Shown one piece after another: positions 37,504-47,316 of a stretch of 64,000 bases of DNA. A model generated the notes under the pieces. It was not told where the DNA came from, searched no databases, and saw only the letters and a list, made by a program, of their open reading frames with translations. The DNA lies in the NCBI GenBank assembly GCA_006226775.1, contig SBGD01000048.1, forward strand, positions 1-64,000, read 5' to 3'. Both the position numbers and the translations under genes were made by a program. Position 1 is the stretch's first letter, and each line of letters begins with the position of its first letter. The DNA is from Paracoccaceae bacterium. Its GTDB lineage: Bacteria; Pseudomonadota; Alphaproteobacteria; Rhodobacterales; Rhodobacteraceae.

Positions 37504-38442
37504 TCACCCCGCCGCCTGCCGCGCCACGTCCTGCGCCACCAGTTGCTTGTAGAGCGCGCGGATGTGCAGCGTCAGCGGACCGGCGCCCTGGCCGGGGCCG
37601 ATCGGCCTGCCGTCGACCTCGGCCACCGGGGTCTGGGCGCCGAAGGTGCCGGTGAGAAAGGCCTCGTCGGCGCCATAGACCTCGTAGAGCGAGAAGTTCT
37701 TCTCGTAGACCGGAACGCCATTGTCGCGACACAGGTCGATCACCTTGGCCCGCGTCACCCCGTTCATGCAGTAATCGCCGGTCGAGGTCCAAACCTCGCC
37801 GCGCCGGACGATGAAGAAATTGCAGGCATTCGTGGTGTTCACGAAACCCTGCGGATCGAGCATCAGCGCCTCGTCCGCCCCGGCCTGCTCGGCCTGCAGG
37901 CACGCGATCACGCAATTGAGCTTGGAATGCGAGTTGAACTTGGGATCCTGGCTGTGCGGCAGCCCGCGCACCTGCGGCACGCTGGCCAGCCGGATGCCGC
38001 CGGTCTGGACGCTTTCGCTGGGTTTCGAGTGCTCGCAGATCGCCACCACGGTCGGCCCCCAGCGGCTGAGCGAGGGGTGCTGGAACGGCTTGGCCTTGCG
38101 CCCGCGGGTGATCATCAGCCGGCAATGGGCATCGGTGGTCATGCCATTGGCCGCGGCGGTGCGGTCGAGGATGGCGCGGATCTCCGAAGGCGTCAGCCCG
38201 GGGTCGAGCGCCACCGCCTTGAGCGAATTGAACAGCCGGTCCATGTGCGCGTCGAAAAACGCCCATTGCCCGTTGTAGAGCCGCAGCCCCTCCCACATGC
38301 CGTCGCCCAGCATGAAGCCGCTGTCATAGACCGAGACCTTGGCCTCGGCCTTGGGCACCAGCTCGCCATCCACGTAGATCAGCAGATCGTCATTGCGCGG
38401 GTCGTGTTCGGCGTCATGGGTGGTGCGGTCAGTCGTGGTCAT
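37504..38442 (-). CDS. Class IV aminotransferase (branched-chain or D-amino acid type)
   Basis: 312 residues, fold-type IV PLP enzyme. The PLP lysine is in FNSHSKLNCVIACL (Lys174); GFVNTTNACNFFIVR and AFLTGTFGAQTPVAEVDG are cofactor and substrate segments. It differs clearly from the enzyme at 9184-10047, so it is not a duplicate. ATG 38442 is preceded by AAGGAGG. Its start lies inside the 3' end of the upstream sulfotransferase-like gene (14-base overlap), so the two are co-translated and likely share a pathway, which is unknown. Confidence 0.88.
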   Translation of the reverse strand: MTTTDRTTHDAEHDPRNDDLLIYVDGELVPKAEAKVSVYDSGFMLGDGMWEGLRLYNGQWAFFDAHMDRLFNSLKAVALDPGLTPSEIRAILDRTAAANGMTTDAHCRLMITRGRKAKPFQHPSLSRWGPTVVAICEHSKPSESVQTGGIRLASVPQVRGLPHSQDPKFNSHSKLNCVIACLQAEQAGADEALMLDPQGFVNTTNACNFFIVRRGEVWTSTGDYCMNGVTRAKVIDLCRDNGVPVYEKNFSLYEVYGADEAFLTGTFGAQTPVAEVDGRPIGPGQGAGPLTLHIRALYKQLVAQDVARQAAG

Positions 38443-39175
38443 CGGATACCTCCTTGGGGACGGCCAGCGCATGGGCGGCAAGGTCGCGGTAGATCGGCAG
38501 CGCCCGGGCGCAGAGATCGGCCAGCGCCGGCGGCAGGTCGGGCAGGTCGCCCTCGGGCCCGGCAAAGCCGGTCGAGCGGTGCACCGCGTCGTACCAATGC
38601 GCCGCCCAGACCCCGTCGCGCGGATGGCCGCCGGCGGGCCAGTGCAGCATCGCCGGATCGAAGTCCAGCCCGATGGCATCGCAGAGCGCGCGCAGCATCG
38701 CCTCGGGCGCGCGGCGGATGTCGGCGCTGTCGATCACCACCGCGGGCGCCCCGGCGTCGCGCACCGCCGCGAAGATCTCGCGCTGCTGGCGAAAGCCGAT
38801 GTCGTCGAGCGTCGGCGCCTCGCGCTTGCGGTCGTAACTGGCCAGCACCCGCGCCGGATGGCGAATCAGGAAGACATGGCTGACCGCGGAAAACCAGGCG
38901 CGGTCGATGCCGGGCAGCATGTGATGGCACATGTGCTTCTGGTAGAAATGCGCCGCCCCGTTGGGCGCCGGTGCCGCACAGGCCCTTGCGACGGCCCCGG
39001 GGTCCGGGTCTCCGGCGGCAATGATCCGGTCGCGCATCGGATGCGCCAGGCCCGAGCGTTGCAGGTAGGCGGCATAGAACGGCTCGTCCCAGACGTCGAA
39101 ATCGCGCCGCGCGCCGAAGGCATACATCAGCGCGGTCGAAAGATTTCGCGGCCCCGACCACATGGCGATATTCAT
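38429..39175 (-). CDS. Sulfotransferase-like P-loop protein
   Basis: 248 residues. It opens with MWSGPRNLSTALMYAF, a 5'-phosphosulfate-binding-type loop, and has SHVFLIRHPARVLASY, the typical 3'-phosphate-binding strand-helix of sulfotransferases, plus a C-terminal DFDPAMLHWPAGG stretch. The family is often annotated as sulfotransferase/branched-chain aminotransferase-like. Start at 39175 with GGAGG upstream; the longer frame is not conserved-looking. It precedes and overlaps the class IV aminotransferase gene. Confidence 0.82.
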   Translation of the reverse strand: MNIAMWSGPRNLSTALMYAFGARRDFDVWDEPFYAAYLQRSGLAHPMRDRIIAAGDPDPGAVARACAAPAPNGAAHFYQKHMCHHMLPGIDRAWFSAVSHVFLIRHPARVLASYDRKREAPTLDDIGFRQQREIFAAVRDAGAPAVVIDSADIRRAPEAMLRALCDAIGLDFDPAMLHWPAGGHPRDGVWAAHWYDAVHRSTGFAGPEGDLPDLPPALADLCARALPIYRDLAAHALAVPKEVSDDHD

Positions 39176-39543
39176 CCTGCCCTCCGTCCTGCGCGCCGCC
39201 CGATCCCCGCGGCATTCGCCCCCGACTGTGCGCCACAATCGCGGCTTTCGCAATCGCGCCGCATGGTCGGATTTCCGCTCATTCCGCGGTCGCCGAAAAA
39301 TGATTTCTGGCGCATTCACGGGCATGCTATTATCCGATTGCGGTGATTTCGATAAATCGCCCTGTCGTTGACACTGATTCGCGTCAGATATCCATTCGCC
39401 TGCATCTAATGCGCGAAATGTGTGACACGAATTGATGAAAGGGGTTGCAAGGCCGGCCTTTCGTCTCAAATAAATGGTTTGACTGATTATTCATGATCAA
39501 TTAACGAAGCAACATGTCGTATTGACAAGCAATCGGAGACTCC
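39176..39543. other. Gene-free AT-richer gap upstream of the H-NS-like gene
   Basis: 368 bases, clearly richer in A+T than the surroundings, particularly 39300-39540. TTGACA occurs at 39367-39372 and again near 39513, but neither has a convincing -10 at proper spacing. GGAG sits just ahead of the H-NS-like start. I see no gene here. The composition suits a binding region for the H-NS-like protein itself. Confidence 0.5.
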
Positions 39544-39855
39544 ATGCCGGAAATCAATTTGGACGGTCTGTCTCTAAAGGAACTGAAGCAGTTGCAGAAG
39601 AACGTGGCAAAGGCAATCAGCACTTTTGAGGACCGCAAGAAGAAAGAAGCGCTTGCAACGCTCGAAGCCAAAGCGGCCGAGATGGGGTTCTCCCTGTCGG
39701 ATCTGACGAATGGCAAGGGCGGCAAGGTCTCGGCGCCGAAATACCGAAACCCCGATGATGCCAGTCAGACCTGGACCGGTCGCGGACGCAAACCGGCTTG
39801 GTTCGTGGATGCCCTGGCGCGCGGTGTTCCACCCGAAGACATGCTCATTTCCTGA
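39544..39855 (+). CDS. H-NS/HvrA-family nucleoid-associated protein
   Basis: 103 residues. The N-terminal half (LKELKQLQKNVAKAISTFEDRKKK) is the oligomerising coiled coil. The C-terminal half carries the H-NS DNA-binding core YRNPDDASQTWTGRGRKPAW, where RGRKP is the minor-groove hook. It binds AT-rich DNA; the Rhodobacter HvrA homologue modulates photosynthesis and nitrogen genes. Start ATG 39544 with GGAG upstream. It is monocistronic and ends at a strong terminator shared with pckA. Confidence 0.94.
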   Translation: MPEINLDGLSLKELKQLQKNVAKAISTFEDRKKKEALATLEAKAAEMGFSLSDLTNGKGGKVSAPKYRNPDDASQTWTGRGRKPAWFVDALARGVPPEDMLIS

Positions 39856-39911
39856 AATACATTCTTGTTTTTCAGGACAGGAGGCCCCGGTGCGCGGCAC
39901 CGGTCGCCATG

Positions 39912-39950
39912 AAAAAAACCCCCGGCAGCGATCCGCTGCCGGGGGTTTCC
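39912..39950. terminator. Bidirectional rho-independent terminator between the H-NS-like gene and pckA
   Basis: A perfect 12-base stem CCCCCGGCAGCG (39919-39930) / CGCTGCCGGGGG (39934-39945) with loop ATC, flanked by seven A on the left and TTT on the right. It serves the plus-strand H-NS-like gene and the minus-strand pckA. Confidence 0.9.
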
Positions 39951-39972
39951 TGTTGTGTCCTGCGCGCGCCGG

Positions 39973-41571
<1,599 letters not shown>

Positions 41572-41714
41572 GTCTCGCTCTCCATGTGTCCGCGTCGATA
41601 GGCGGAAGTCTTTCGCTGGCGGCCCCTCGGCCGCCTCCCTGACCCATGCTCGGGGCCCTGGTCCGGTTGGTGTAACATGCCGCTTCCAAGGCTGAACAGG
41701 ACGCAAACGCACAG

Positions 41715-41742
41715 TTAGCGCCACCAGATACGTGTTTAGCGC
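41715..41742. promoter_or_regulatory. TTAGCGC direct repeat upstream of pckA
   Basis: TTAGCGC at 41715-41721 and 41736-41742. The starts are 21 bases apart, two helical turns, so both face the same side of the DNA. The pair is about 145 bases upstream of the pckA ATG. A regulator site is inferred. Confidence 0.35.
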
Positions 41743-41761
41743 AATCATCTTTCGCGCCCGA

Positions 41762-41775
41762 TGCGAAATTTCGCA
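41762..41775. promoter_or_regulatory. Perfect 14-base palindrome in the pckA/chvI gap
   Basis: TGCGAAATTTCGCA. It is midway between the two divergent genes (about 190 bases from pckA, 165 from chvI) and has the size and symmetry of an operator for a dimeric regulator. Confidence 0.4.
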
Positions 41776-41866
41776 CCCCGGCCGCGGAAGTGAGGCAATT
41801 TAGTCATTCATTGGTAATTTTGCGGTCTGCTGGGGCAGGAGCGGCTGCGTGATTCGCAGTTAAGGA

Positions 41867-41896
41867 TTGATTGCACCCTGCAAATCAAGGCATAAT
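41867..41896 (+). promoter_or_regulatory. Candidate chvI promoter
   Basis: -35 TTGATT (41867-41872), 18-base spacer, -10 CATAAT (41891-41896), 45 bases upstream of the chvI ATG. An imperfect inverted repeat TTGATTGCA-CCC-TGCAAATCAA (41867-41888) covers the -35 and spacer. Confidence 0.5.
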
Positions 41897-41940
41897 GGTG
41901 AAAAAACAATGGCAGCCGAGCAGTATAAGGACAAGACCTA

Positions 41941-42642
41941 ATGTCTAAGATCGCCCTTGTGGACGATGACAGGAACATTCTGACATCCGTTTCCATGACG
42001 CTTGAGGCCGAAGGCTTCGAGGTCGAAACCTACAACGACGGCCAGTCCGCGCTGGACGCCTTCAACAAGAAGATGCCCGACATGGCCGTGCTGGACATCA
42101 AGATGCCGCGCATGGACGGGATGGACCTGCTTCAGCGCCTGCGCCAGAAGACGACCATGCCGGTGATCTTCCTCACCTCCAAGGATGACGAGATCGACGA
42201 GGTGCTGGGCCTGCGCATGGGCGCCGACGATTACGTGAAAAAGCCGTTTTCCCAAAGGCTTCTGGTGGAACGCATCCGCGCGCTGCTCCGCCGCCAGGAC
42301 GCGGTCGAGAATGATGTTGTCGGCGATACCGAGGAGACCAAGGTCATGGAGCGCGGCGATCTGCGGATGGATCCGCTGCGCCATGCGGTGGCCTGGAAAG
42401 GCCAGGACGTGTCGCTCACGGTGACCGAGTTCCTGCTGCTGCAGGCCCTGGCCCAGCGCCCCGGCTTCGTGAAATCGCGCGATCAGCTGATGGATGTTGC
42501 CTATGACGACCAAGTCTATGTGGACGACCGCACCATCGACAGCCACATCAAGCGGCTGCGCAAGAAGATGCGCAGCGTCGATCCTGACTTCTCGGCGATC
42601 GAAACGCTCTACGGTATCGGCTACCGGTACAACGAAGAGTAA
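41941..42642 (+). CDS. chvI: ChvI-type response regulator (OmpR family)
   Basis: 233 residues. The receiver domain has the acidic pocket (ALVDDD) and phospho-acceptor Asp52 in [13 protein letters not shown], with the conserved Lys in DDYVKKPF. The C-terminal winged helix ends [27 protein letters not shown]. In Rhizobiales ChvI controls envelope, acid and host-interaction genes; in Rhodobacterales it is a general envelope/metabolic regulator. Its stop overlaps the chvG start (TAATG). Confidence 0.94.
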   Translation: MSKIALVDDDRNILTSVSMTLEAEGFEVETYNDGQSALDAFNKKMPDMAVLDIKMPRMDGMDLLQRLRQKTTMPVIFLTSKDDEIDEVLGLRMGADDYVKKPFSQRLLVERIRALLRRQDAVENDVVGDTEETKVMERGDLRMDPLRHAVAWKGQDVSLTVTEFLLLQALAQRPGFVKSRDQLMDVAYDDQVYVDDRTIDSHIKRLRKKMRSVDPDFSAIETLYGIGYRYNEE

Positions 42643-44345
42643 TGGCCCTGGTCGGAGAGATGGGCGTGCCTGAGCGGGGCTCAAAGCGGCGCGGGGACGT
42701 TGTCCTTGGCGACGACTGGGTCGCGCCCGACGGCACCGTCGAGCAGGAGATGCAGGACAGCCGCGCGCGCCGTGGCCTGTTCTCGCTGCGCACCTCGCCG
42801 CTGACCCGCAAGATCATCATGTTCAACCTCGTGGCGTTGAACGTGCTGGTGGGCGGCATCCTCTACCTCAATTCCTCGCGCGACGGGCTGGCCGCCCAGC
42901 GCGCCAGCGGGCTGATTTCCGAGGCCGAGCTGATCGCCGATGTCTTCGAGGCGCAACTGCCCGGCAATGCGCCGGTCAACCTGGCCACCAACGACGGCAT
43001 CGATGTCGAGGCCACCCTCGCCGGGATCGAGCTGCGCCGCCGGGCCGAGATCTTCGTGCTCGACCCGAACCAGGCCATCGTCGGGCGCAGCGCCGCGCGG
43101 GCCCTGCCCGAGGAGGAAGACAGCAGCACCCTGATCACCGACATCCTCGCCTCGATCTGGTCGGCGGTGGAAAGCGTCGTCTCGGGCACCAAGGAAGAGC
43201 GGATCGCCGCCTTCGAGGAACATGTCTCGGCCATGGCCGGCCCGGCGCTGTCGGGCGAGACCACGGTGCGCAACACCGAATCCGCCGATGGCTCGACCGT
43301 GTTCACCGTCGGCAGCCCGATCGAGCAGAACGGCACGCCGATCGGCGCCGTGGTGCTGGTTTCCGCCTCGGGCGAGATCGACCGCCTGGTCCGCACCGAG
43401 CGCGAGCGCGTGCTGCAGATGTTCCTGGTGGCCACTATGGTCTCGATCGGCCTGTCGCTGGTGCTGGCCTCGACCATCTCGAACCCGATTTCCGACCTCG
43501 CCGAGGCCGCCGAACTGGGCCGCGACCGCGACCGCCGCCGCGACACCAGGGGACGGGTGCGCATTCCCGACCTGACCGCCCGCCCGGACGAGATCGGCCG
43601 CCTCTCGGGCGCGCTGCGCGGCATGGTCACCGCACTTTACGACAGGATCGACGCCAATGAACAATTCGCTGCCGATGTCAGCCATGAGATCAAGAACCCG
43701 CTCGCCTCGCTGCGCTCTGCCGTGGGCTCGTTGCGCATGGTGAAGCGCGAGGATCACCGCGAAAAGCTGCTCGACGTGATCGATCACGACGTGCGCCGGC
43801 TCGACCGGCTGGTGAGCGACATTTCCGATGCCTCGCGGCTCGACAGCGAGCTGGTCAAGGAAGACCAGGCGCGGTTCAACCTGATCGACCTGCTGCGCAG
43901 CCTGACCGACCACCTGGGCCAGGATGCCCAGGCCAAGGGCGTCGAATTCATCACCGACCTGCCCGACAAGCCGATCCATGTGCACGGGCTCGAACCGCGG
44001 CTGGCGCAGGTCTTCGTCAACCTGATCACCAATGCGATCAGCTTCTGCGAAGAGGGCGACGCCATCCGCGTCTGGACCCGGCAACGCCAGAACCGGGTGC
44101 TGATCGTGGTGGAAGACACCGGCCCCGGCATCCCGGAAGAGGCGCTGACCAAGATCTTCAAGCGCTTCTATTCGCACCGGCCCGAGCATGACTTCGGCAA
44201 CAATTCGGGCCTCGGCCTCGCGATCTCCAAGCAGATCGTCGAAGCCCATGACGGCGTGATCTGGGCCGAGAACATCCGCCCCACCGAGGCCGACATCACC
44301 TCCGAGCCCCTGGGCGCGCGCTTCGTCGTCGGGCTTCCCGTCTAG
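42642..44345 (+). CDS. chvG: ChvG-type sensor histidine kinase
   Basis: 567 residues. A cytoplasmic N terminus (about 1-50) is followed by one helix (IIMFNLVALNVLVGGILYL), a periplasmic sensor of about 190 residues, a second helix (MFLVATMVSIGLSLVLAS), HAMP, and a HisKA domain with His348 in ADVSHEIKNPLAS. The ATPase domain has NLITNAISF, DTGPGIP and GLGLAISK. It phosphorylates ChvI. The hprK gene starts 3 bases after it ends. Confidence 0.95.
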   Translation: MALVGEMGVPERGSKRRGDVVLGDDWVAPDGTVEQEMQDSRARRGLFSLRTSPLTRKIIMFNLVALNVLVGGILYLNSSRDGLAAQRASGLISEAELIADVFEAQLPGNAPVNLATNDGIDVEATLAGIELRRRAEIFVLDPNQAIVGRSAARALPEEEDSSTLITDILASIWSAVESVVSGTKEERIAAFEEHVSAMAGPALSGETTVRNTESADGSTVFTVGSPIEQNGTPIGAVVLVSASGEIDRLVRTERERVLQMFLVATMVSIGLSLVLASTISNPISDLAEAAELGRDRDRRRDTRGRVRIPDLTARPDEIGRLSGALRGMVTALYDRIDANEQFAADVSHEIKNPLASLRSAVGSLRMVKREDHREKLLDVIDHDVRRLDRLVSDISDASRLDSELVKEDQARFNLIDLLRSLTDHLGQDAQAKGVEFITDLPDKPIHVHGLEPRLAQVFVNLITNAISFCEEGDAIRVWTRQRQNRVLIVVEDTGPGIPEEALTKIFKRFYSHRPEHDFGNNSGLGLAISKQIVEAHDGVIWAENIRPTEADITSEPLGARFVVGLPV

Positions 44346-44348
44346 ATC

Positions 44349-44780
44349 ATGGCACCGGCGGCCCCCGCCTGCGTCCTTCATGCAAGCACCGTGGCCTTCC
44401 GGGGCCGCGGTGTTCTCATTTGCGGGCGCTCGGGCAGCGGCAAGTCGGCGCTGGCGCTTCAGTTGATGGCGCTGGGCGCCGGGCTGGTGGCCGATGACCG
44501 CACCGAGATCACCGCCCGCGACGGCGAAGCCATCGCCACCTGCCCGCCGGCCATTTCCGGCCGGATCGAGGCGCGCTTTATCGGCATCCTCGCCGCCCCG
44601 CCGCAGGGCCCGGTGCCGCTGGCGCTGGTGGTCGATCTCGACCGGAGCGAGGATCAGCGCCTGCCGCCCTTTCGCCGGCGCGAGATCGCTGGTATCCATC
44701 TCCCGTTACTTCACAATATCGCGCTGCCCCATTTTCCGGCCGCGATCCGGCAATACCTGCTGCAGGGACGCCTGGAATAA
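44349..44780 (+). CDS. hprK: Short HPr kinase/phosphorylase (C-terminal domain only)
   Basis: 143 residues. The Walker A loop is CGRSGSGKSALAL (Gly26-Ser33), followed by LVADDRTEI, the HPrK signature around the catalytic acid. It lacks the N-terminal domain of Firmicute HprK, as is normal in alphaproteobacteria. It phosphorylates or dephosphorylates a serine of HPr (the gene at 46119-46400, Ser50) and so links carbon/nitrogen status to the ChvI/PTS system. It is in the chvI-HPr operon. Confidence 0.92.
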   Translation: MAPAAPACVLHASTVAFRGRGVLICGRSGSGKSALALQLMALGAGLVADDRTEITARDGEAIATCPPAISGRIEARFIGILAAPPQGPVPLALVVDLDRSEDQRLPPFRRREIAGIHLPLLHNIALPHFPAAIRQYLLQGRLE

Positions 44781-44796
44781 GACGCAAGGACACGCC

Positions 44797-45684
44797 ATGA
44801 CCGTACCCGCCCTGCCCCGCCTGGTGCTGTTGACCGGTCCCTCCGGGGCCGGACGGTCCACCGCGCTCAATGCGCTGGAAGACCTCGGCTTCGAGAGCAT
44901 CGACAACCTGCCGCTGACGCTGGCGCCGCGGCTGCTGGAAAACGGGCTCAAGCGCGACATGGCGCTGGGCATCGACGTGCGCACCCGCGATTTCTCGCCC
45001 GCGGCGCTGAGCGCCCTGCTGGCCGATATCGCCACGCTGACCGGCACGGCGGCCGATCTGCTGTTTCTCGACGCCGATCCTTCGGTGCTGGTCTCGCGCT
45101 ATTCCGAGACCCGCCGCCGCCACCCGATGGCGCCCGACGGCACGCCCGAGGCCGGCATCGCGGTGGAGTTCGACCTGCTCGCGCCGGTGCGCGACCAGGC
45201 CACGGTGCTGATCGACACCTCGACCCTGTCGCCGCATGACCTGCGGGCCGAGATCCACCGCATCTTCGGCGCCATGGGCGGGCATGACCTTGCGGTCTCG
45301 GTGCAGTCGTTTTCCTACAAGCGCGGGTTGCCGCGGGCGGCGGACGTGGTCTTTGACTGCCGCTTCCTGACCAACCCGCACTGGCAGCCCGACCTGCGGC
45401 CGCTGACCGGCCAGGACCCCCGCGTCGCGGCCCATATCGCCACCGATCCGCGCTTTGCGCCGTTCCACGAAAAAGTGCTTGATCTGCTGGTCTTCCAACT
45501 GCCCGCCGCACGCGAAGAGGGCAAGGCCCACTTCTCTGCAGCCTTCGGATGCACCGGCGGCAAGCACCGCTCCGTTGCCCTCGCGGAAAGCATTGCCCGC
45601 GGGCTTGCACAAGAAGGCTGGCGGGTGTCAATTAGGCACCGAGAGCTTGAGCGGCGCGCACTTGCGCTGCAGCCCCAGGGGTAG
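44797..45684 (+). CDS. rapZ: RapZ/YvcJ-type nucleotide-binding protein
   Basis: 295 residues. The N-terminal P-loop is GPSGAGRS (residues 14-21), where arginine 20 replaces the usual Walker lysine. LEDLGFESIDNLPLTL follows, then the RapZ C-terminal domain with SFSYKRGLPRAADVVFDCRFL and GCTGGKHRSVALAE. In E. coli RapZ adapts RNase E to GlmZ; in alphaproteobacteria the target is uncertain. ATG 44797 has AAGGA upstream. It lies between hprK and the EIIA gene. Confidence 0.93.
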   Translation: MTVPALPRLVLLTGPSGAGRSTALNALEDLGFESIDNLPLTLAPRLLENGLKRDMALGIDVRTRDFSPAALSALLADIATLTGTAADLLFLDADPSVLVSRYSETRRRHPMAPDGTPEAGIAVEFDLLAPVRDQATVLIDTSTLSPHDLRAEIHRIFGAMGGHDLAVSVQSFSYKRGLPRAADVVFDCRFLTNPHWQPDLRPLTGQDPRVAAHIATDPRFAPFHEKVLDLLVFQLPAAREEGKAHFSAAFGCTGGKHRSVALAESIARGLAQEGWRVSIRHRELERRALALQPQG

Positions 45685-45720
45685 TCGCACGGGGCGGCAT
45701 GAAGGGGGGGACCGACAACC

Positions 45721-46122
45721 TTGATCGGCATCGTGATCGTGGCGCATGGGGGTTTGGCCAGGGAGTACCTGGCGGCGGTCGAGCATGTGGTCGGCGAACA
45801 GCCGGGGATCCTTGCCATCGCGATCGAGCCCGACCATGTGCGCGCCGACAAGCAGCTCGAGATCTGCGAGGCCGCCGACGCGGTGGACCAGGGCGGCGGG
45901 GTGGTGATCGTGACCGACATGTTCGGCGGCTCGCCCTCGAACCTGTCGCTGCGCGCCTGCCTGCCGGACAACCGCCGCATGATGTATGGCGCGAACCTGC
46001 CGATGCTGATCAAACTGGCGAAAAGCCGCGACCTGACGGTCGGAGATGCGGTTCGGCACGCGACAGAGGCCGGGCGCAAGTATATAGACAGTCAGAACAT
46101 TTCATCGGACACAGATATATGA
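45721..46122 (+). CDS. PTS EIIA (mannose-type fold) of the nitrogen-type phosphotransfer system
   Basis: 133 residues, EIIA-Man fold. Active-site His9 is in VIVAHGGLARE; IVTDMFGGSPSNLS is the conserved loop near residue 62. It receives phosphate from HPr and has a regulatory, not transport, role because no EIIB/C/D genes are near. The start is TTG 45721; a GGGGGG-rich ribosome site (AAGGGGGG) lies about 12 bases upstream. Its stop overlaps the HPr start. Confidence 0.92.
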   Translation: MIGIVIVAHGGLAREYLAAVEHVVGEQPGILAIAIEPDHVRADKQLEICEAADAVDQGGGVVIVTDMFGGSPSNLSLRACLPDNRRMMYGANLPMLIKLAKSRDLTVGDAVRHATEAGRKYIDSQNISSDTDI

Positions 46123-46400
46123 ATGACAGCGTCGTCACCCGAAAGCTGAAGATCGTCAATGAAAAGGGGCTGCACGCCCGCGCCTCGGCCAAGCTGGTCG
46201 AGGTGGTCGAAGGCTTCGATGCCAGCGCCGAGGTGCTGAAGGACGGGATGAGCGCGTCGGGCGACTCGATCATGGGGCTTTTGATGTTGGCAGCGTCCAA
46301 AGGAACCACTATTGAGGTCCAGACCACGGGCCCGGAGGCCGGGCACCTGGCGGATGCCCTCGAGGCGCTGGTGGCCGACCGGTTCGGGGAAGACTGCTAG
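46119..46400 (+). CDS. HPr phosphocarrier protein (nitrogen-type PTS)
   Basis: 93 residues. His19 in EKGLHARASAKL is the EI phosphorylation site and Ser50 in GDSIMGLLML is the HPr kinase site, both at the spacing of B. subtilis HPr (His15/Ser46 with a 4-residue N-terminal extension). It carries phosphate to the EIIA next door and is modified by the HprK upstream. EI (ptsP) is not in the window. ATG overlaps the EIIA stop. Confidence 0.95.
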   Translation: MNDSVVTRKLKIVNEKGLHARASAKLVEVVEGFDASAEVLKDGMSASGDSIMGLLMLAASKGTTIEVQTTGPEAGHLADALEALVADRFGEDC

Positions 46401-46428
46401 GGACAGGCTCAACGCCCTCCTGGGAAGG

Positions 46429-47316
46429 ATGCTGGACAGGAACATGGTGGAGACCGCGCAATCCGCAGCCGGGCGCAAGCCGACGGCGGGCCCGCCGGTG
46501 CCCTATGACAAGCGCAAGCTCTCCTATGCCAATACCTTCACCAACCCCTGGAAGGCCAATACCATCCGCGCGATGGAATGGCTGACCGGCAAGCTGCCGC
46601 TTCTGCGCCTGGTGCGCCGGTTCGAGCGCGAGGGCCCGCAGCAGGGTCATGCCTTCTTCGGCCAGGCGCTGGCGCTGATGAAGATCGAGTTGCTGACCCC
46701 GCCGGAACAGATCGCCCGCATCCCGCCGAAAGGCCCGGTGATCGTCGTCGCCAACCATCCGCACGGGCTGGTCGATGGGATGGTGCTGGCCGAACTGATC
46801 GGCCGGGTCCGGCAGGACTACCGCATCCTCACCCGCAACCTGCTGACCGGGGTCGAGGAGATCGCGGAATTCATGATCCCGGTGCCCTTCCCGCACGAGG
46901 AAGACGCCCGGATGGCCAGCCTCGAGATGCGCCAGAAGGCGATGGACCACCTGAAGGGCGGCGGGGTCATCGCGCTGTTTCCCTCGGGCGTCGTGGCGGC
47001 CTCCGAGACCATGTTCGGCAAGGCGGTCGAGGCGGTCTGGAACCCCTTCACCGCCAAGATGATCACCCGGTCGGGCGCGACGGTGGTGCCGATCCATTTC
47101 CCCGGCCAGAATTCCCGCGCCTACCAGATCGCCAACCGGATCTCGGCCACCCTGCGCCAGGGGCTGCTGATCCACGAGGTGATGCATGCCGCCAATCGCC
47201 CGCAGGCGCCGATCATCGGCACGCCGATCAGCCCCGAAGAGATCCGCGAATGGAACGCCAAGCCGCGCGAGATGATGGACTGGCTGCGCAACCACACGCT
47301 CAGCCTCGGGGCCTGA
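46429..47316 (+). CDS. Lysophospholipid acyltransferase-like protein
   Basis: About 295 residues. VVANHPHGLVDGMVLAEL is the acyltransferase active-site block, a variant of HX4D, and GGVIALFPSGVVAAS is the block III-like FPEG counterpart. WNPFTAKMITRSGATVVPIHFPGQ follows. It probably esterifies an acyl chain to a glycerolipid or an ornithine-lipid-like acceptor at the inner membrane. Starts ATG 46429 and ATG 46444 are both possible; neither has well-spaced ribosome-site sequence. It follows HPr by 28 bases. Confidence 0.82.
   Translation: MLDRNMVETAQSAAGRKPTAGPPVPYDKRKLSYANTFTNPWKANTIRAMEWLTGKLPLLRLVRRFEREGPQQGHAFFGQALALMKIELLTPPEQIARIPPKGPVIVVANHPHGLVDGMVLAELIGRVRQDYRILTRNLLTGVEEIAEFMIPVPFPHEEDARMASLEMRQKAMDHLKGGGVIALFPSGVVAASETMFGKAVEAVWNPFTAKMITRSGATVVPIHFPGQNSRAYQIANRISATLRQGLLIHEVMHAANRPQAPIIGTPISPEEIREWNAKPREMMDWLRNHTLSLGA

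Larger units (their letters stand above)
41572..41940. other. Divergent pckA/chvI regulatory region
   Basis: 369 bases without a gene. It contains a TTAGCGC direct repeat (41715 and 41736, 21-base period), a perfect palindrome TGCGAAATTTCGCA (41762-41775), an imperfect inverted repeat (41867-41888) and a likely chvI promoter (41867-41896). The half near pckA is GC-rich and the half near chvI is AT-rich. Confidence 0.6.

Noticed and set aside
9184-38442. The two class IV aminotransferases as a duplicated pair
   Set aside because: They share only fold motifs; the PLP-lysine contexts (VVNAKAGCLYPNN and FNSHSKLNCVIACL) and overall sequences differ widely, so recent duplication is not supported.
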